A DNA stretch of 64,000 bases from Anisodus tanguticus (taxonomy: Eukaryota; Streptophyta; Magnoliopsida; Solanales; Solanaceae). The position numbers and the translations under genes were made by a program. This document shows, one piece after another, positions 53,425 through 64,000 of the stretch (positions are counted from its first letter, which is position 1; the number at the start of each line of letters is the position of its first letter). The stretch spans positions 13,814,001-13,878,000 of the forward strand of contig CM067541.1 of NCBI GenBank assembly GCA_034509755.1, written 5' to 3'. The notes beneath the pieces are model-generated. The model did not search any database. It was not told the origin of the DNA and saw only the letters and a program-made list of their open reading frames with translations.

Positions 53425-54310
53425 ATGACTGGAAGAGAACAACTCGCTTCTGATTCTGCTGCTACTCAAGGCAACCCCTCTGCCTTCCCTACTGCTGCTC
53501 AAGGCACACCTAATGCCTTCACTACTACTCAAGGCTCATCCAACGCCTTTCCTGCTGCTCAAGGGAACGTTACAATCACTCCACCCCCAAGGTTCTATAA
53601 TGAACGCCCAAAAAAGTTCATGGGCTCCAACTTTAAGAGATGGCAGCAGAAGATGTTGTTTTATCTGACTGTTATGGGAATGACTCGTTTCCTAACAGAA
53701 GATCCTCCACAAGTTGGAGATGAAGTGGACCCTTAGCCTAATGAAATGGCTGAAGGGGGCCAATGTATCTATGTCATTAATGGCGTGAAGATGGTTCTAG
53801 ATCCATGGAGTCATAGTGACTTCATGTGTAAAAACTATATTTTGAACTGTATGTCTGACCCACTCTACACGGTGTATTGCACCGTAGGCACCGCCAAAGA
53901 GTTATGGGAAAAACCGCAGAAGAAGTTCAACGCATAAGATGCTAGTACGAAGAAATTTATCATTGGGAAATTCCTGAAATTTCAAATAGTGGATAGCAAA
54001 ACTATAATGTTCCAAGTCCAGGAATTCCAAATGATTCTACATCACCTGGATTTGGAAGGTATGAAACCAAATGAGTAGTTTTTGGTTGCATCACTAATCA
54101 AGAAGTTACCTCCCTCGTGGAATGAGTTACTTAAAACTCAAGACAAATGATATGACTTTTGAGGAACTTATTATCAAACTCCAGATTCAGGAAGATAATA
54201 AGAAGGTCTTGCCTAGGGGAAAACAACCCGTTGAGGCAAAGGCAAATCTGGTTGAGGCCAAAGGGAACCCAAGCAAGAAGCGCCAGTTCCAGAAAGACGG
54301 CAAGACCTAG
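53425..54310 (+). pseudogene. copia C gag
   Basis: The N-terminus has a threefold A-A-Q-G/T-T-Q-G repeat (G-N-P-S-A-F, G-T-P-N-A-F, G-S-S-N-A-F), then gag: F-K-R-W-Q-Q-K-M-L-F-Y-L, W-S-H-S-D-F-M-C-K-N-Y, E-L-W-E-K, F-L-K-F-Q. Stops after V-D-P (TAG ~53734), F-N-A (TAA ~53936) and M-K-P-N-E (TAG ~54076), the last at the same codon as in A. A frameshift follows near 54120, and a TAG (54308) ends the part before the knuckle. Confidence 0.9.
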
Positions 54311-55660
54311 GAGGCGGAGAAGTTCAAGGGGAACTGTCACCATTGTGGGAAACCTAGTCACATGATCAAGGATTTCTGCAAGCTCAAGACTGAGCAACAA
54401 GAGAAGTCCAAGGCCAAAGGCAAGGCACAGGCTAACGTCGTCAAAGACAGGCTTCTTGATGACATGATTGAGGAGTTCTCGGCGGTGGTGCTTGAAGCAA
54501 ACTTTGTTGAGAATCCCATTCAATGGTGGATGGACACAGGTGCTACCAGACACATCTGTTCCAATAGAGATGACTTCTCCACGTATACATCAGTTACAAA
54601 TAAAAAGTTTTTCATGGGTAACAACGCTTCCTCTAACGTGCTGGGGGTAGGAAAGGTAGTCCTGAAGATGACTTATGGAAAGGAGCTCACTCTAAAGGAG
54701 GTGATGCATGTCCCTGAGATTAGGAGGAATTTAATTCCAGGTCATTTATTGGTTAGTGCTGGTTTTAGGCTAGTATTTGAGTCCAATAAATTTGTAATCA
54801 CCAAGAATGGAAATTTTGTGGGAAGAGGCTTCGTCTGTGGAGGCCTCTTCAAAGTTAACGTCATGTCTGTAATACGTACAAATAATAATATTGAAGATTC
54901 TTATTACTTGCTTGAGTCCTCTAATTTATGGCATCATAGATTAGGACATGTTAACTACAAGTCCATCCAAAGGTTGGTTAAGTTGGAGTTGTTGCCGTCT
55001 ATCGACGTAAACCCTCAATATAAGTGTGAGGTGTGCGTAGAGGCAAAACTCACAAAGATTCATTTTCGATCAGTCGAAAGGAATACCGCTCCTCTAGAAC
55101 TTATTCACACAGATATATGTGATTTGAAGTTTACACAAACTAGGGGGAACAAGTACTTTGTGACATTCATTGATGATAGCACAAGGTATTGTTACCTTTA
55201 CTTGTTAAAAAGTAAAGATGAAGCCTTTGAAGCGTTTCGACGTTATAAAGCAGAAGTTGAAAACCAACTAAGCATGCGGATTAAATCCATTTGTAGTGAT
55301 AGAGGGGGAGAATACGTAGCGTCATTTGAGGAATTTTTTGCCGAATCGGGCATTGTTCATCAAAAGACGGCTCCATACTCACCTCAATCGAACGGTATTG
55401 TGGAACACAAGAACTGCACATTGAAGGAAATGATGAATGACTTGCTCATCAATTCCGGTCTTTCCCAAAATATGTGGGGAGAAGCCGTTCTTACCGCTAA
55501 TACGATTCTTAACAGAGTCCCACATAAAGGTAAGGACAAAACACCGTATGAATCATGGAAGAGAAAAAAACCCATCTATAAATATTTAAAGGTGTGGGGT
55601 TGTTTGGCAAAGGTCGAAGTGCCCAAGCGAAAGCAGGTCAAGATTGGCCTAAGACTGTAT
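54311..55660 (+). pseudogene. copia C zinc knuckle, protease and integrase (open stretch), cut by Ogre LTR
   Basis: The knuckle (C-H-H-C, S-H-M-I-K-D) at ~54333-54376 lacks the final Cys in register. From 54362 the frame is open for 434 codons: protease D-T-G-A-T-R-H-I near residue 58; GAG-pre with W-H-H-R-L-G-H and C-E-V-C-V-E-A-K near residues 185-225; integrase with catalytic Asp in H-T-D-I-C (~250), Asp in C-S-D-R-G-G-E (313) and Glu in G-I-V-E-H-K-N (348). The last two are exactly 35 residues apart, the DD35E arrangement. The reading runs into the inserted LTR at 55661. The best-preserved coding stretch of the window. Confidence 0.92.
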
Positions 55661-55754
55661 TGTTGACACCCAATTTTGTCCCGTCTTTCCAACTTATTTG
55701 CAATTTTAAATATTTTTAACACCTCAAAACAATTTTAATCGTATACATACATGC

Positions 55755-55822
<68 letters not shown>

Positions 55823-58800
55823 CTCTTATTATTATTATTCGCATTTTTTACTATCATTTGCATTTTTATCATAATCATAAGTTTTATCCGAAATTCTATG
55901 TTATTTATTTCTCGCAAAATTGCATCGCATTTCCATTTTTTATTAAGCATTAAACATTTCGCAAATATTATATTTTTATCACATCGTTATGTTATTTTAA
56001 ATAATTCACATCTTTTACAAAATAAAATAATATTTTTAATGTTAAACCCCTTTTATTTATTTTTTAACCCAAAACAATTTCCAACCCATTTCATTTTGCC
56101 AACCCAATACAAATTCTACCCAAACAAAATTCACAAGCCCAAACCCATTCCCCTTATTCCCTTCCCCTTTATTTCCCCCCAATTCCCATAGCCCACATCC
56201 GAGGCCCAATCGGCTACCCCCTAACAATACCCCAAACCCATTACCTTTTTATTTCCCTTACAACCGAAGCCCATACCATTTTCCTTAACCAAAACATAAC
56301 TCACTAAATAAAATCTCCACCAGCCCAACCGAATCCCTAAACCGGCCCAACACCCCTTTTCGACCAAACACCCATTAAAACCAACTCCCAAAGCCCCCCT
56401 AACCCAAAAAATCGAAATCCTACACACCCCTATACCCAAACTCATTCCCCTTAATCCCCAATTCTGCAGCCCAATCGACCAGCCCAAAACCCATTTCGCC
56501 CCAACCCCTTTAAACCTAAAACCCCAATCCCTAATCAAAAACCAGATATTTTTCTCAACCCTTTCCCAAAAAAAGCAGCAGCAGCTCCCCTTTCCTCTTC
56601 CAGGCAAACTTACAAGCTTTGTCAACCATGGGCAGAGGATGTTTGCTCCATTTTCGTGCTATGAATCACGTGAAGCCTGCAAAGCCATCAAACGTTCGGA
56701 TTTGAAAGGATTTCGTTTGACCCATTTCAAAATTTGAAGCTAAAAACCCCGCCCAAAGGAGCCCTAGCAAACCCTAAGTTCGTCCTATAAATATTAGCAT
56801 GTGGAGTCAGTTGAGAGAGGCCTTTTTGAACGAAAAACTCTCGGTTCTGAAAAGGTGGAACTAAAAATTTTCACCATTTTCTTAGGCTTGTTCAGAGAAA
56901 AGATAGGCAGAAAAAAAAAACCCTCTCTTGAACAACTTTCGATTCTCGAAATCCCTTTCTTTTTACTCTCGGTTCCGGCTCGGCAAAGCCACACACACTT
57001 TGTTTCTTTTCAATCGCATAAACAAATTCCTCCGAGCGGGTCGACGATTCGAAACACGCCTCGGTTCGCCGCCTGGAGAAGGTCAGTAATTCTCTAAGTC
57101 CCTCTCTTTTAATTCTGCATTTTTAGTTCTTTATGTGGTTTGTGTTTTAGACTAGATTAGGTCTAATCATGCGTAATAGCTTTAAATCGGGAAGTTGTAT
57201 TAATTTTAGCTTTAAATATTAGCAATACTCTAATGTTGGTTCGATACTTTCTTGAATAGCTGCTAACATTGATCAGCCTCGGCTCCTTTTACATGATTAG
57301 TTTATCTTGGAACTAGGGAGATTTCTTACTTGTCGATTAGTAAGCGACTAAATTAATACTAATATTGTTTGCAGTTATCAACGCACATTAGCTCCAGTGT
57401 TGCTGGTTTAAGTTATATCAACAGGATTAGCTACTGTTTTAGGTTTCAACAACCATTTAGATGTGCTAGAGTGTGTAGCAACCTTGATGTACAGTTATTT
57501 AGTTCAAACTTGTTGAATATAATCTTGTAGTTGATTCTTACTTCACTGTTTAGGGTAGCTGCTATCTTGAACCATATTATATTGAGGTTGTTATGTATTT
57601 GAATAGCCAGTGGCTTCATTCAGGATTCTTTGGGCTATGTGTTTTTTATCTATGTTATTGTCTGAAATCAGCTGAACAATGTAGTTAGTTTAGAGGGGAG
57701 AAGAGAGGTTTTCTTATGAACATATAAGGTAGAGGATGGAAATCTCATGTGGTCCACCCGTGTTTTTGCTTCATGTTCGGGCCAAAGATTTAGTTCAACA
57801 CCCCTCCCCACTGTTTTCCATTTGAATTTTCTAAAGGAAAGATTGAGTATTCTTTTAAATAGTTAGGCTCTGATTCTGTCTAATTCAGTGTAATAGCTTT
57901 AGTTCCATCTTGTTTTAAGTGGGATGCTTAGTTCTTATTTATGTCAAAGCATGATTGTACATGGGAGCCGCTGATTCTGTCTTAGTTTTTCATAAGAATT
58001 ATACTGAAATGTTTTTATGATAGATTTCCCTCTTATTCTCATTTCCTGCTTATGCATACATTGTCATATAGGTCAAGTATTGGACATTTATGTGAACTTC
58101 TGAACCATATGCTATGTTACATATTTTAATCCTATCTCTTTCAATTTCTACGCATGAACCTATTGAGTCCACATTTGAACATTGTTTCTTGTTTAATATA
58201 ACCACTTTGCCTTTACTGTTTCAGTTCTAAATGTAAATGTAAAACCCAGTATTTCCCTTTTACATAAGCTAACTTAAGTGAAGTATTTTATTGTTTGTTC
58301 TTTTTCTAGTACCCTCCTAATGTCCTTGCTTTAAACAACATGACTCTTCTCCTTCTCTTTGTTGGGCTACATTAACTTTGTTCGGAATCTCAGAACTGTT
58401 GTTAAACCCAGATCGTTCTTGATAAATTTGCTGCTTGATGTTAATGTTTAAAACTGTTGAAAAGCCAGGAAAATGAACTAGATGTTAGGCTGTGACATGG
58501 GTTGAGAGTACCAAGTTCATGTGTGTATCCTGCTTGTATGTTGAAATTCAGTCACAGTTTTGATACATTTAATATGCCTATGTTGAAATACTAAAACTGC
58601 TCTAATGAGAGAAATGAGAAGGATAACAAAAAATAGTATTCTTTTTACTTAAAATTCAGCCCTATGTCCCTATTGGTTGTATATGTCTAGCAGATGTTAA
58701 TTAAGTGAATCATTTCCATTCTTCACTTGCAACTCATAACATACTTGTGTCATCATGTGGAACGCGTGGTCTAAGGATCAGTTTACTCACCTATTAATAA

Positions 58801-60221
58801 GATGCCTGGAAATCTGAGTTAGCATAACTATAAGCTTCAAAAGTTTTTTTTTCTCTTGAATATGCCATTCTCTTTAGATTCTGGATTGAAGCATATATGT
58901 TAAATCTCACTTTATCCGAAAAATAGGATTTTGAGGTTCATTAGTTTGAGTATCATAGTTACTTGTTTAAATTGGTTGTTATGCCCAAGTATGTAAGTAC
59001 TCGCATGTTTGCTAGATAATAGGAGATTGGGTTGATGTGCGTTTTGGGCCTGCATTCTTTTCCTCTCTTCAAAATCCAAAGAACACGGGCGAGTTATTGG
59101 GCCTGCCCCTTTATTTTTGCATATCACGTGTTCTGTCTAAAGCCCAATCTTGAGTTTAAGTACTTGGGTTATTATTTCTTTGCACCTTCCTACATCCCGA
59201 GTCCCAATAACATGTCACTTTTCATGAATTATTTATTTACATTTTTCATATGTATATATTTTCATGTTCCGTCACTAATCCTTTTCTTTTCTTTCATTTA
59301 CATGAAATGCACCGGGAGCAACGAAGATTCTCGTTATCAGACTCATCATGGCTAGTGTCAAACGAAGACCTTCATCCACATTCCTTGCATTCTCCAACCT
59401 TGGGATTTCAAAACAAAATAGGGCTAGATGACATCGTCATCCGCCTTAGTTCCCCTTTTATTATTACTCTTTAATTCCGTTATTTCTATTTTTTTTTTGG
59501 GCATGTAATAATTATTTAATGTTTATGTGACTGTTAGGATATTTAGAATAATTAGGCCATGAATGGATAATTAATAGGGTAGTTTAAAACCCGTTGCTAG
59601 TTTATTTATTTGTAGGTTCGGTTAGTGCAAAACATAGAAATTTTTCGCTAGTTTATTTATTTTTAGGCTTGTCATGCATATTTAAAATTTTCAAAACAAT
59701 CTTTGATCATCTTCTATTCACTTTATTAATTGTACAACTCAAAATGATTTTCAAAATTGGTTCTTTGGCATTATAAGTAATTCATTTTCTCCTTGCTATT
59801 AATTGTACCAAATGCATACTTTTTTCAAACTTTACATGTATTTTTCTTTAATACCATGCAAATGCATACTTGTACAACATGCATCCCTTTTATTAATTAT
59901 TTGCAAACATCTTTTTAACTTTATACTCTAAACATGCATTTTTTTCTTAGTATAATGATTAACCTGAGTTTGATCCGATAATTGCAAGTTAGCGGATCTT
60001 AAAGGATGCCTAACCCCTTCCTTTTAGGATAATAAAGAATCCTTACCTAGAATTTCTTTAGTTTTGCAGACTTTAAAATTGGAGTTACATTACAGCATTT
60101 AGTTAATATTTAGGTGTTCTAATTCATCATAAATAATTAGGTGGCGACTCTTTAATCATACCCAGGAATCACCGGATATGTTGTACTCGCTTTGACCCGC
60201 GGGTCGAAAAAGGGTGCGACA
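55661..60221. mobile_element. Solo LTR of an Ogre-type (Ty3/gypsy, Tat lineage) element, 4561 bp
   Basis: Starts TGTTGACACCCAATTTTGTC and ends GGGTCGAAAAAGGGTGCGACA, flanked by a perfect TSD TGTAT (55656-55660, 60222-60226). It interrupts the integrase of copia C. LTRs of >4 kb with these ends are typical of Ogre elements in Solanaceae and legumes. An (AT)n microsatellite of ~64 bp lies at 55755-55818. A candidate promoter (CCTATAAATATTAGC at ~56783) is followed by a G/C-rich leader. No gag-pol is present. Short open frames in the LTR are not genes. Confidence 0.88.
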
Positions 60222-60226
60222 TGTAT

Positions 60227-61837
60227 ATTACATTTTCATCGGATATACAAATAACAGTAGTGGTTATCGCTTCGTAGTGCATAAGTCAGATGTTCCATAT
60301 ATCCATGAGGGTACAATCATGGAATCAAGGAATACTTAATTCTTTGAGGATATTTTTCCTAGAAGGGAAAAAGACATAACCTCTCGCAAACGAAGTTATG
60401 AACAAAGCTCTCAGGAATCGGGAGTCGTTGACTGCCCGGATCTAGATGGTTCAGATCTAGTGGACTTTGAAGTGGCTGAATATTCGAAATCTAGCATTTC
60501 AGATTCTCAGAACTTGGAGACTCCAGAGATGGAACCAAGGCGAAGTAAAAGGGCCATGAAGGATAAATCATTTTGTCCTGACTTTGTAGCTTATATGGTT
60601 GATCACGAACCAAGGACAATTGTTGAAGCATTGTCAACTCCAGAGGCACCGCTCTGGAAAGAAGCTATTGAGAGTGAAATAGACTTTATCCTGCATAACC
60701 ATACTTGGGAGTTGGTTAATCTTCCTCCAGAAAATAAATTGTTGGGTAGTAAGTGGATACTAAAACGGAAGTATAAGCCAGATGGGTCTATAGATAAGTA
60801 CAAAGCCAGGTTGTTAGTCAAGGACTATCGGCAGAAGGAAGGCCTTGACTATTTTGATATGTACTCCCCAGTGTCTAGGATGACGTCCATACGAGTATTC
60901 ATTGCGATCGCAGTGTTTGCGTGACTTTGAGATACATCAAATGGATGTCAAGACAGTCTTCCTAAATGGTGATTTGGAAGAAGAAATTTATATGGAACAA
61001 CCCGAGGGGTATGTGGTTCCAGGGCAAAAGAAGAAAGTCTGTTGACTTATCAAATCTCTGTACGGGCTAAAACAGGCCCCGAAGCAATGGCTCAAAAAAA
61101 TTGATAGTACTCTACTATCGAAAGGTTTCTCCATTAATGAGTGTGCCAAATGTGTTTACACGAAAGGTAACTCTGACTCGTTCGTCATGATATGCCTATA
61201 CGTAGATGACATATTGATCATAAGGAGCAGTCCTAGCTTGATCATAGAGACTAAGAACATGTTGAAATAATGCTTCGACATGAAGGATATGGGTATCATA
61301 GTAGTCATCTTAGGGATAAAGATATCTAAGACGTCTGATGGACTGGTCTTATATCAGTCTCACTATATCGAGGATGTGTTGAGAAAGTTCGAGACGTTCG
61401 ACAGTTCGCCTATAAAGTCACCACTGGATAGAAATCAAAAGCTTGATAAAAATCGTAGTGCACCCGTATGCCAGGAGCAATATGCATGGGTGATTAGAAG
61501 TTTGATGTACATGACAAACTGCACCCGACCTGATATTATTTGTGCAGTCAACAAGTTGGCTAGGTTTACCCGTAATCCGAGTAATGATCATTGGAAGGCG
61601 TTGAATCGGGTACTACGATACCTGAAATACACGCTAACTTACGGATTGCATTATTCGAGATATTCAGTTGTACTAGAGGGGTACAATGATACAAACTGGA
61701 TATCTGATATAGAGAACATCAAGTCCACCAGTGGGTATATATTTATAATTGGTGATGGGGTTGTGTTTGGAAATCCTCTAAGCAAACTTGCATCGCTCGA
61801 TCCACGATGGAATAAGAGTTTATCGCTTTAGACAAAG
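60227..61837 (+). pseudogene. copia C end of integrase, linker and reverse transcriptase
   Basis: I-F-I-G-Y-T-N-N-S-S-G-Y-R-F-V-V-H-K-S (~60231-60290), then a stop, linker, and from 60460 R-R-S-K-R-A-M, N-H-T-W-E-L-V-N-L-P-P, G-S-K-W-I-L-K, K-A-R-L-L-V-K-D. A stop/frameshift at ~60922 separates Q-M-D-V-K-T-V-F-L-N-G-D-L-E-E-E-I-Y-M-E-Q-P, K-S-L-Y-G-L-K-Q-A-P-K-Q-W and L-Y-V-D-D-I-L-I (~61198). From 61280 M-K-D-M-G, L-G-I-K-I-S-K-T-S, R-P-D-I-I-C-A-V-N-K-L and S-T-S-G-Y. Single stops at ~61042 and 61268. Confidence 0.9.
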
Positions 61838-62150
61838 CAGGAGAATAAGCTGAGCGGCTTCACGACTTCTTAGAGGATGTCCTTTGTTGGGACAAACCCA
61901 TACCTTATATAATGATCCACTGCGACAGTCAGTCAGCTCTAGGAAGGGCACATAGTTCTATGTACAATGGAAAGTCTCGTCATATTCGACGGAGGCATAA
62001 GACCGTTAGGCAGCTGATCACCACGGGTATAATCCATTAATTACATAAAATCAAATGATAACATAGCGGACCCATTGACAAAGGGCTTACCCAAGGATCA
62101 TATGTTCTGCATGTCTAGGGGAATGGGCTTAAAACCCAAGCTGTAAGGAC
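61838..62150 (+). pseudogene. copia C RNase H C-terminus
   Basis: H-C-D-S-Q-S-A-L-G-R-A, Y-N-G-K-S-R-H-I-R-R-R-H and D-P-L-T-K-G-L (frame-shifted) are recognisable, with several stops. The non-coding 3' part (62150-62760) corresponds in reverse to 37006-37650 of B. Confidence 0.82.
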
Positions 62151-62770
62151 TAATACGGTGGTAACCCAACCTTACTGACTGGAGATCCCAGGAATTAGGT
62201 TAAATGAGAAAACTAAGTTGTAAAGGTTTAGTTGAGCGCTTCGGTGGAAGCATGAGCACTTCGGATAGTGATTTCTGTAAAGAAACATCAATCCAAATTT
62301 GTTCCCGCGATACATTAAGTGCTATCTGCAGTGTGGGTAAATGTTAAGTTTCCAAAACCTTTAATGATCTTCAACGATTGAGGTTAGGTTTGGGAAAACT
62401 TTTAATGGTTCCTAATACTTGTAAAGTGGGTATAGCGGGATACCTTGTAGGAGACCACCTATTTAAGTGCGAGGACAAGCCGCCTCAAATGAAAACACTT
62501 AAAAATCCAAGAAGTGTCCATGACCACAATGACAAAACATTATGAAGAACAGAGTAAGGAAAGTTGTTGTGTTGGTACCGTTGACTTGGCTTACACTAAA
62601 CACTAACGGTTCAAAACATCACGTTCACCGCACAGTAAGTAAGTCCGATGGTATTCAACTATGGAAGGTTCAAAGCGGAAGTTACCTATCCAGATGCAAC
62701 ATCTGTCCGCTGAAAGATTGCTGGAAATAGGCACCTTGTGAGTGCGCCAAAATCTCTTTCAATAGGGGAT

Positions 62771-63713
62771 TGTTGGAATTTTACTAATGTGGAATTAATT
62801 TTATCCCATTATTTATGACTGGAACAATTGTGGCCCCGCACGTCGGAAACGTCGTTTCCACACACGTGCACACGTAGTGCCAAGTATCACAAATTTCATT
62901 AGCGAAAGAGATATTGGTACGTAAGTAATACGTTTGAGACATAGAATGATGGACGGTTATTGGCCAAATAACAAAGTATTCCACGTTGGTAAACGAAGGA
63001 AGAAGTGTACGAAGTGTAAGATGAAACGAGTTGGAAATCACCGCGGAGCCGCAAAGGGCCGCGGCGCAGCCCCGTCGGAGCCAAGGCGCCGGAGCGCCGC
63101 GACGCCTCCCTGACAGCGCCGCGGAGCTAATTGGGTGTTCAACCACTGGAGCCGCGGCGCTTCAGAGGCGGAATGCTGTGACGGGAAGATGGAAAGTTCT
63201 GACTTTTGGGCTGGTTTTGGAACATTGAATCTCCATTATTTGACACATGAATTCAACTATTATTTGGCTGAATGTAACCCCTCAATAAGTGTCATTACAT
63301 GACTATTGAAGGTCATTAGTTAGCTAGTTGAGGGGTCATCTCATTACACTATAAATTGAGGCATTTGGCTCAATTGTTCAACACTTAAGAAAAACACTCA
63401 CAGAAATTTCTGAAATCTTCTTCTTCCTCTCTAGCAAGTTTACTATACTCAAAGTTCTTCAAGAGTAACAATTGAGTTTTCTTTGCTCATTTGTTAAGTT
63501 GTTGTTGTATCTTGAGAGACTATTGCCCGACAACGTAAAAGGATATATACGGGGCAATCTTGTCTTAAAGTCAGAGTGTCATCACTCGACTCAGCAAATC
63601 ACAAGGAGTTTGTAACGTTCTTGATTCCAGTTTGTTGTAATCTTTAGTTTATCCTTTCTAGAAATTTGTAATATTTACTTATTTCTCATTTTCTGCAATT
63701 GTTGTAACCCACA
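62771..63713 (+). repeat. 3' LTR of copia C
   Basis: 943 bp, TGTTGGAATTTTAC ... GTAACCCACA. It carries a strongly G/C-rich island with GCCGCGG/GGCGCCG palindromes at 63040-63165, and TATAAATTG at ~63352. Confidence 0.92.
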
Positions 63714-64000
63714 AATTTCAGTCTCTTAGTGATAATATAACGCTTGAATTGACGAAGGTTTTTTCCCAAACTTCAACAAAAGAGAATTCAATAGCTTTCC
63801 CTCAAAAGGCTGTTTAAGATTTTAACATAAATATTTTAATATTTTAATTTTATAAATATTATATTTCTTACAAAATATTATTACACAATATTTGGGTATG
63901 ACTAAAGGTAATTTACAAAGAGTGTACCGCTATAATGATTGACACTGCTGTTATAGATAGAATGCTATTATATAGAAATAAAATATAAAATGAAAAATCG
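63714..64000. other. AT-rich window end
   Basis: No gene. 63920-63970 contains CCGCTATAATGATTGACACT and TGTTATAGATAG motifs resembling one end of the MITE type at 11402-11580; the element probably continues beyond the window. Confidence 0.4.

Larger units (their letters stand above)
52758..63713 (+). mobile_element. Ty1/copia element C, interrupted by an Ogre-type solo LTR
   Basis: 5' LTR (truncated, 52758-53389), primer-binding region, gag (Met at 53425), protease, integrase, [insertion 55661-60221], rest of integrase, RT, RNase H, polypurine tract AATAGGGGAT (62761-62770) and a complete 3' LTR (62771-63713, 943 bp). Without the insertion the element is ~6.4 kb. Same family as A and B. Gag, RT and RNase H have stops; protease to integrase is open. 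Confidence 0.92.

Noticed and set aside
55735..56191. Open frames with I-Y-I-Y repeats on both strands
   Set aside because: Translation of the (AT)n microsatellite in the Ogre-type LTR.
56221..56625. 134-codon minus-strand ORF in the Ogre-type LTR
   Set aside because: Antisense of a C-rich non-coding LTR region; Gly/Trp-rich translation without family resemblance.
1..64000. tRNA, rRNA, organellar insertions or a conserved small-RNA gene
   Set aside because: Only B-box-like SINE remnants were seen; no complete cloverleaf or rRNA/organellar sequence was recognised by eye. A tRNAscan and organelle alignment would settle it.

Overview
The window is plant nuclear DNA and contains no prokaryotic or organellar gene set. 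The background is AT-rich. It is crowded with Ty1/copia and Ty3/gypsy LTR elements, RTE and L1-type LINEs, tRNA-derived SINEs, Stowaway-like MITEs and a hAT element. Several sequences are ones I know from Solanaceae: LINE 3' ends with a (TTG)n tail, the giant Ogre-type LTR, the gypsy LTR with CGCGATCGCGAA-like motifs, and a short SINE 3' end. I infer a Solanaceae genome or a close asterid relative; the species cannot be named from sequence alone.

Only one locus looks like an ordinary host gene: a single-exon cation/calcium exchanger (CCX) on the minus strand at 6755-8469. It is split by an apparent one-base deletion, so it is either a recent pseudogene or an assembly error. A ~140-bp partial copy of it lies just downstream (6071-6210). 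A second host-derived locus at 47222-48399 is an intron-retaining pseudogene fragment of the splicing factor SF3a60.

Layout. 1-1964: intergenic. 1965-4485: an RTE LINE copy, bounded by 17-bp target-site duplications (TSDs), with a truncated copia element (A) nested inside. 4486-14850: the CCX locus plus MITEs, a ~140-bp tandem array (10290-11040), a GGATCC-rich repeat and RTE 3' ends. 14888-19845: full-length copia F (minus strand), sitting inside a SINE. 21150-24003: a solo gypsy LTR with TSD GTAAA. 24004-31520: intergenic DNA with RTE insertions, microsatellites and MITEs. 31526-34641: rearranged copia E with TSD CTTAT, carrying an inverted RT segment. 35396-35890: 5'-truncated L1. 36175-42398: a small LTR (I) split by full-length copia B (36196-42260, TSD CAAAG, minus strand). 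42412-47145: full-length copia D (plus strand). 47222-48399: SF3a60 fragment carrying a SINE and a Stowaway MITE. 48482-51954: truncated copia G (minus strand) with a 1142-bp hAT insertion (TSD ACATTTAT). 51955-52695: an L1 fragment and a lone copia LTR. 52758-63713: copia C (plus strand), interrupted by a 4.56-kb Ogre-type solo LTR (55661-60221, TSD TGTAT).

Three copia groups are visible. A, B and C share LTRs of about 0.8-1.05 kb (where complete) and an unusual primer-binding region. D and E share short LTRs (181-242 bp) and a near-identical RT start. F and G share ~190-220-bp LTRs. Every coding unit among them is damaged, although C keeps a complete protease-integrase stretch and G an intact RT stretch. 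I found no convincing new biochemical system. The most interesting signals are structural: the inverted pol segment between LTR and gag in element E, the CCX frameshift, the captured SF3a60 fragment, nested insertions dated by exact TSDs, and a preserved paralogous empty site for the solo gypsy LTR.
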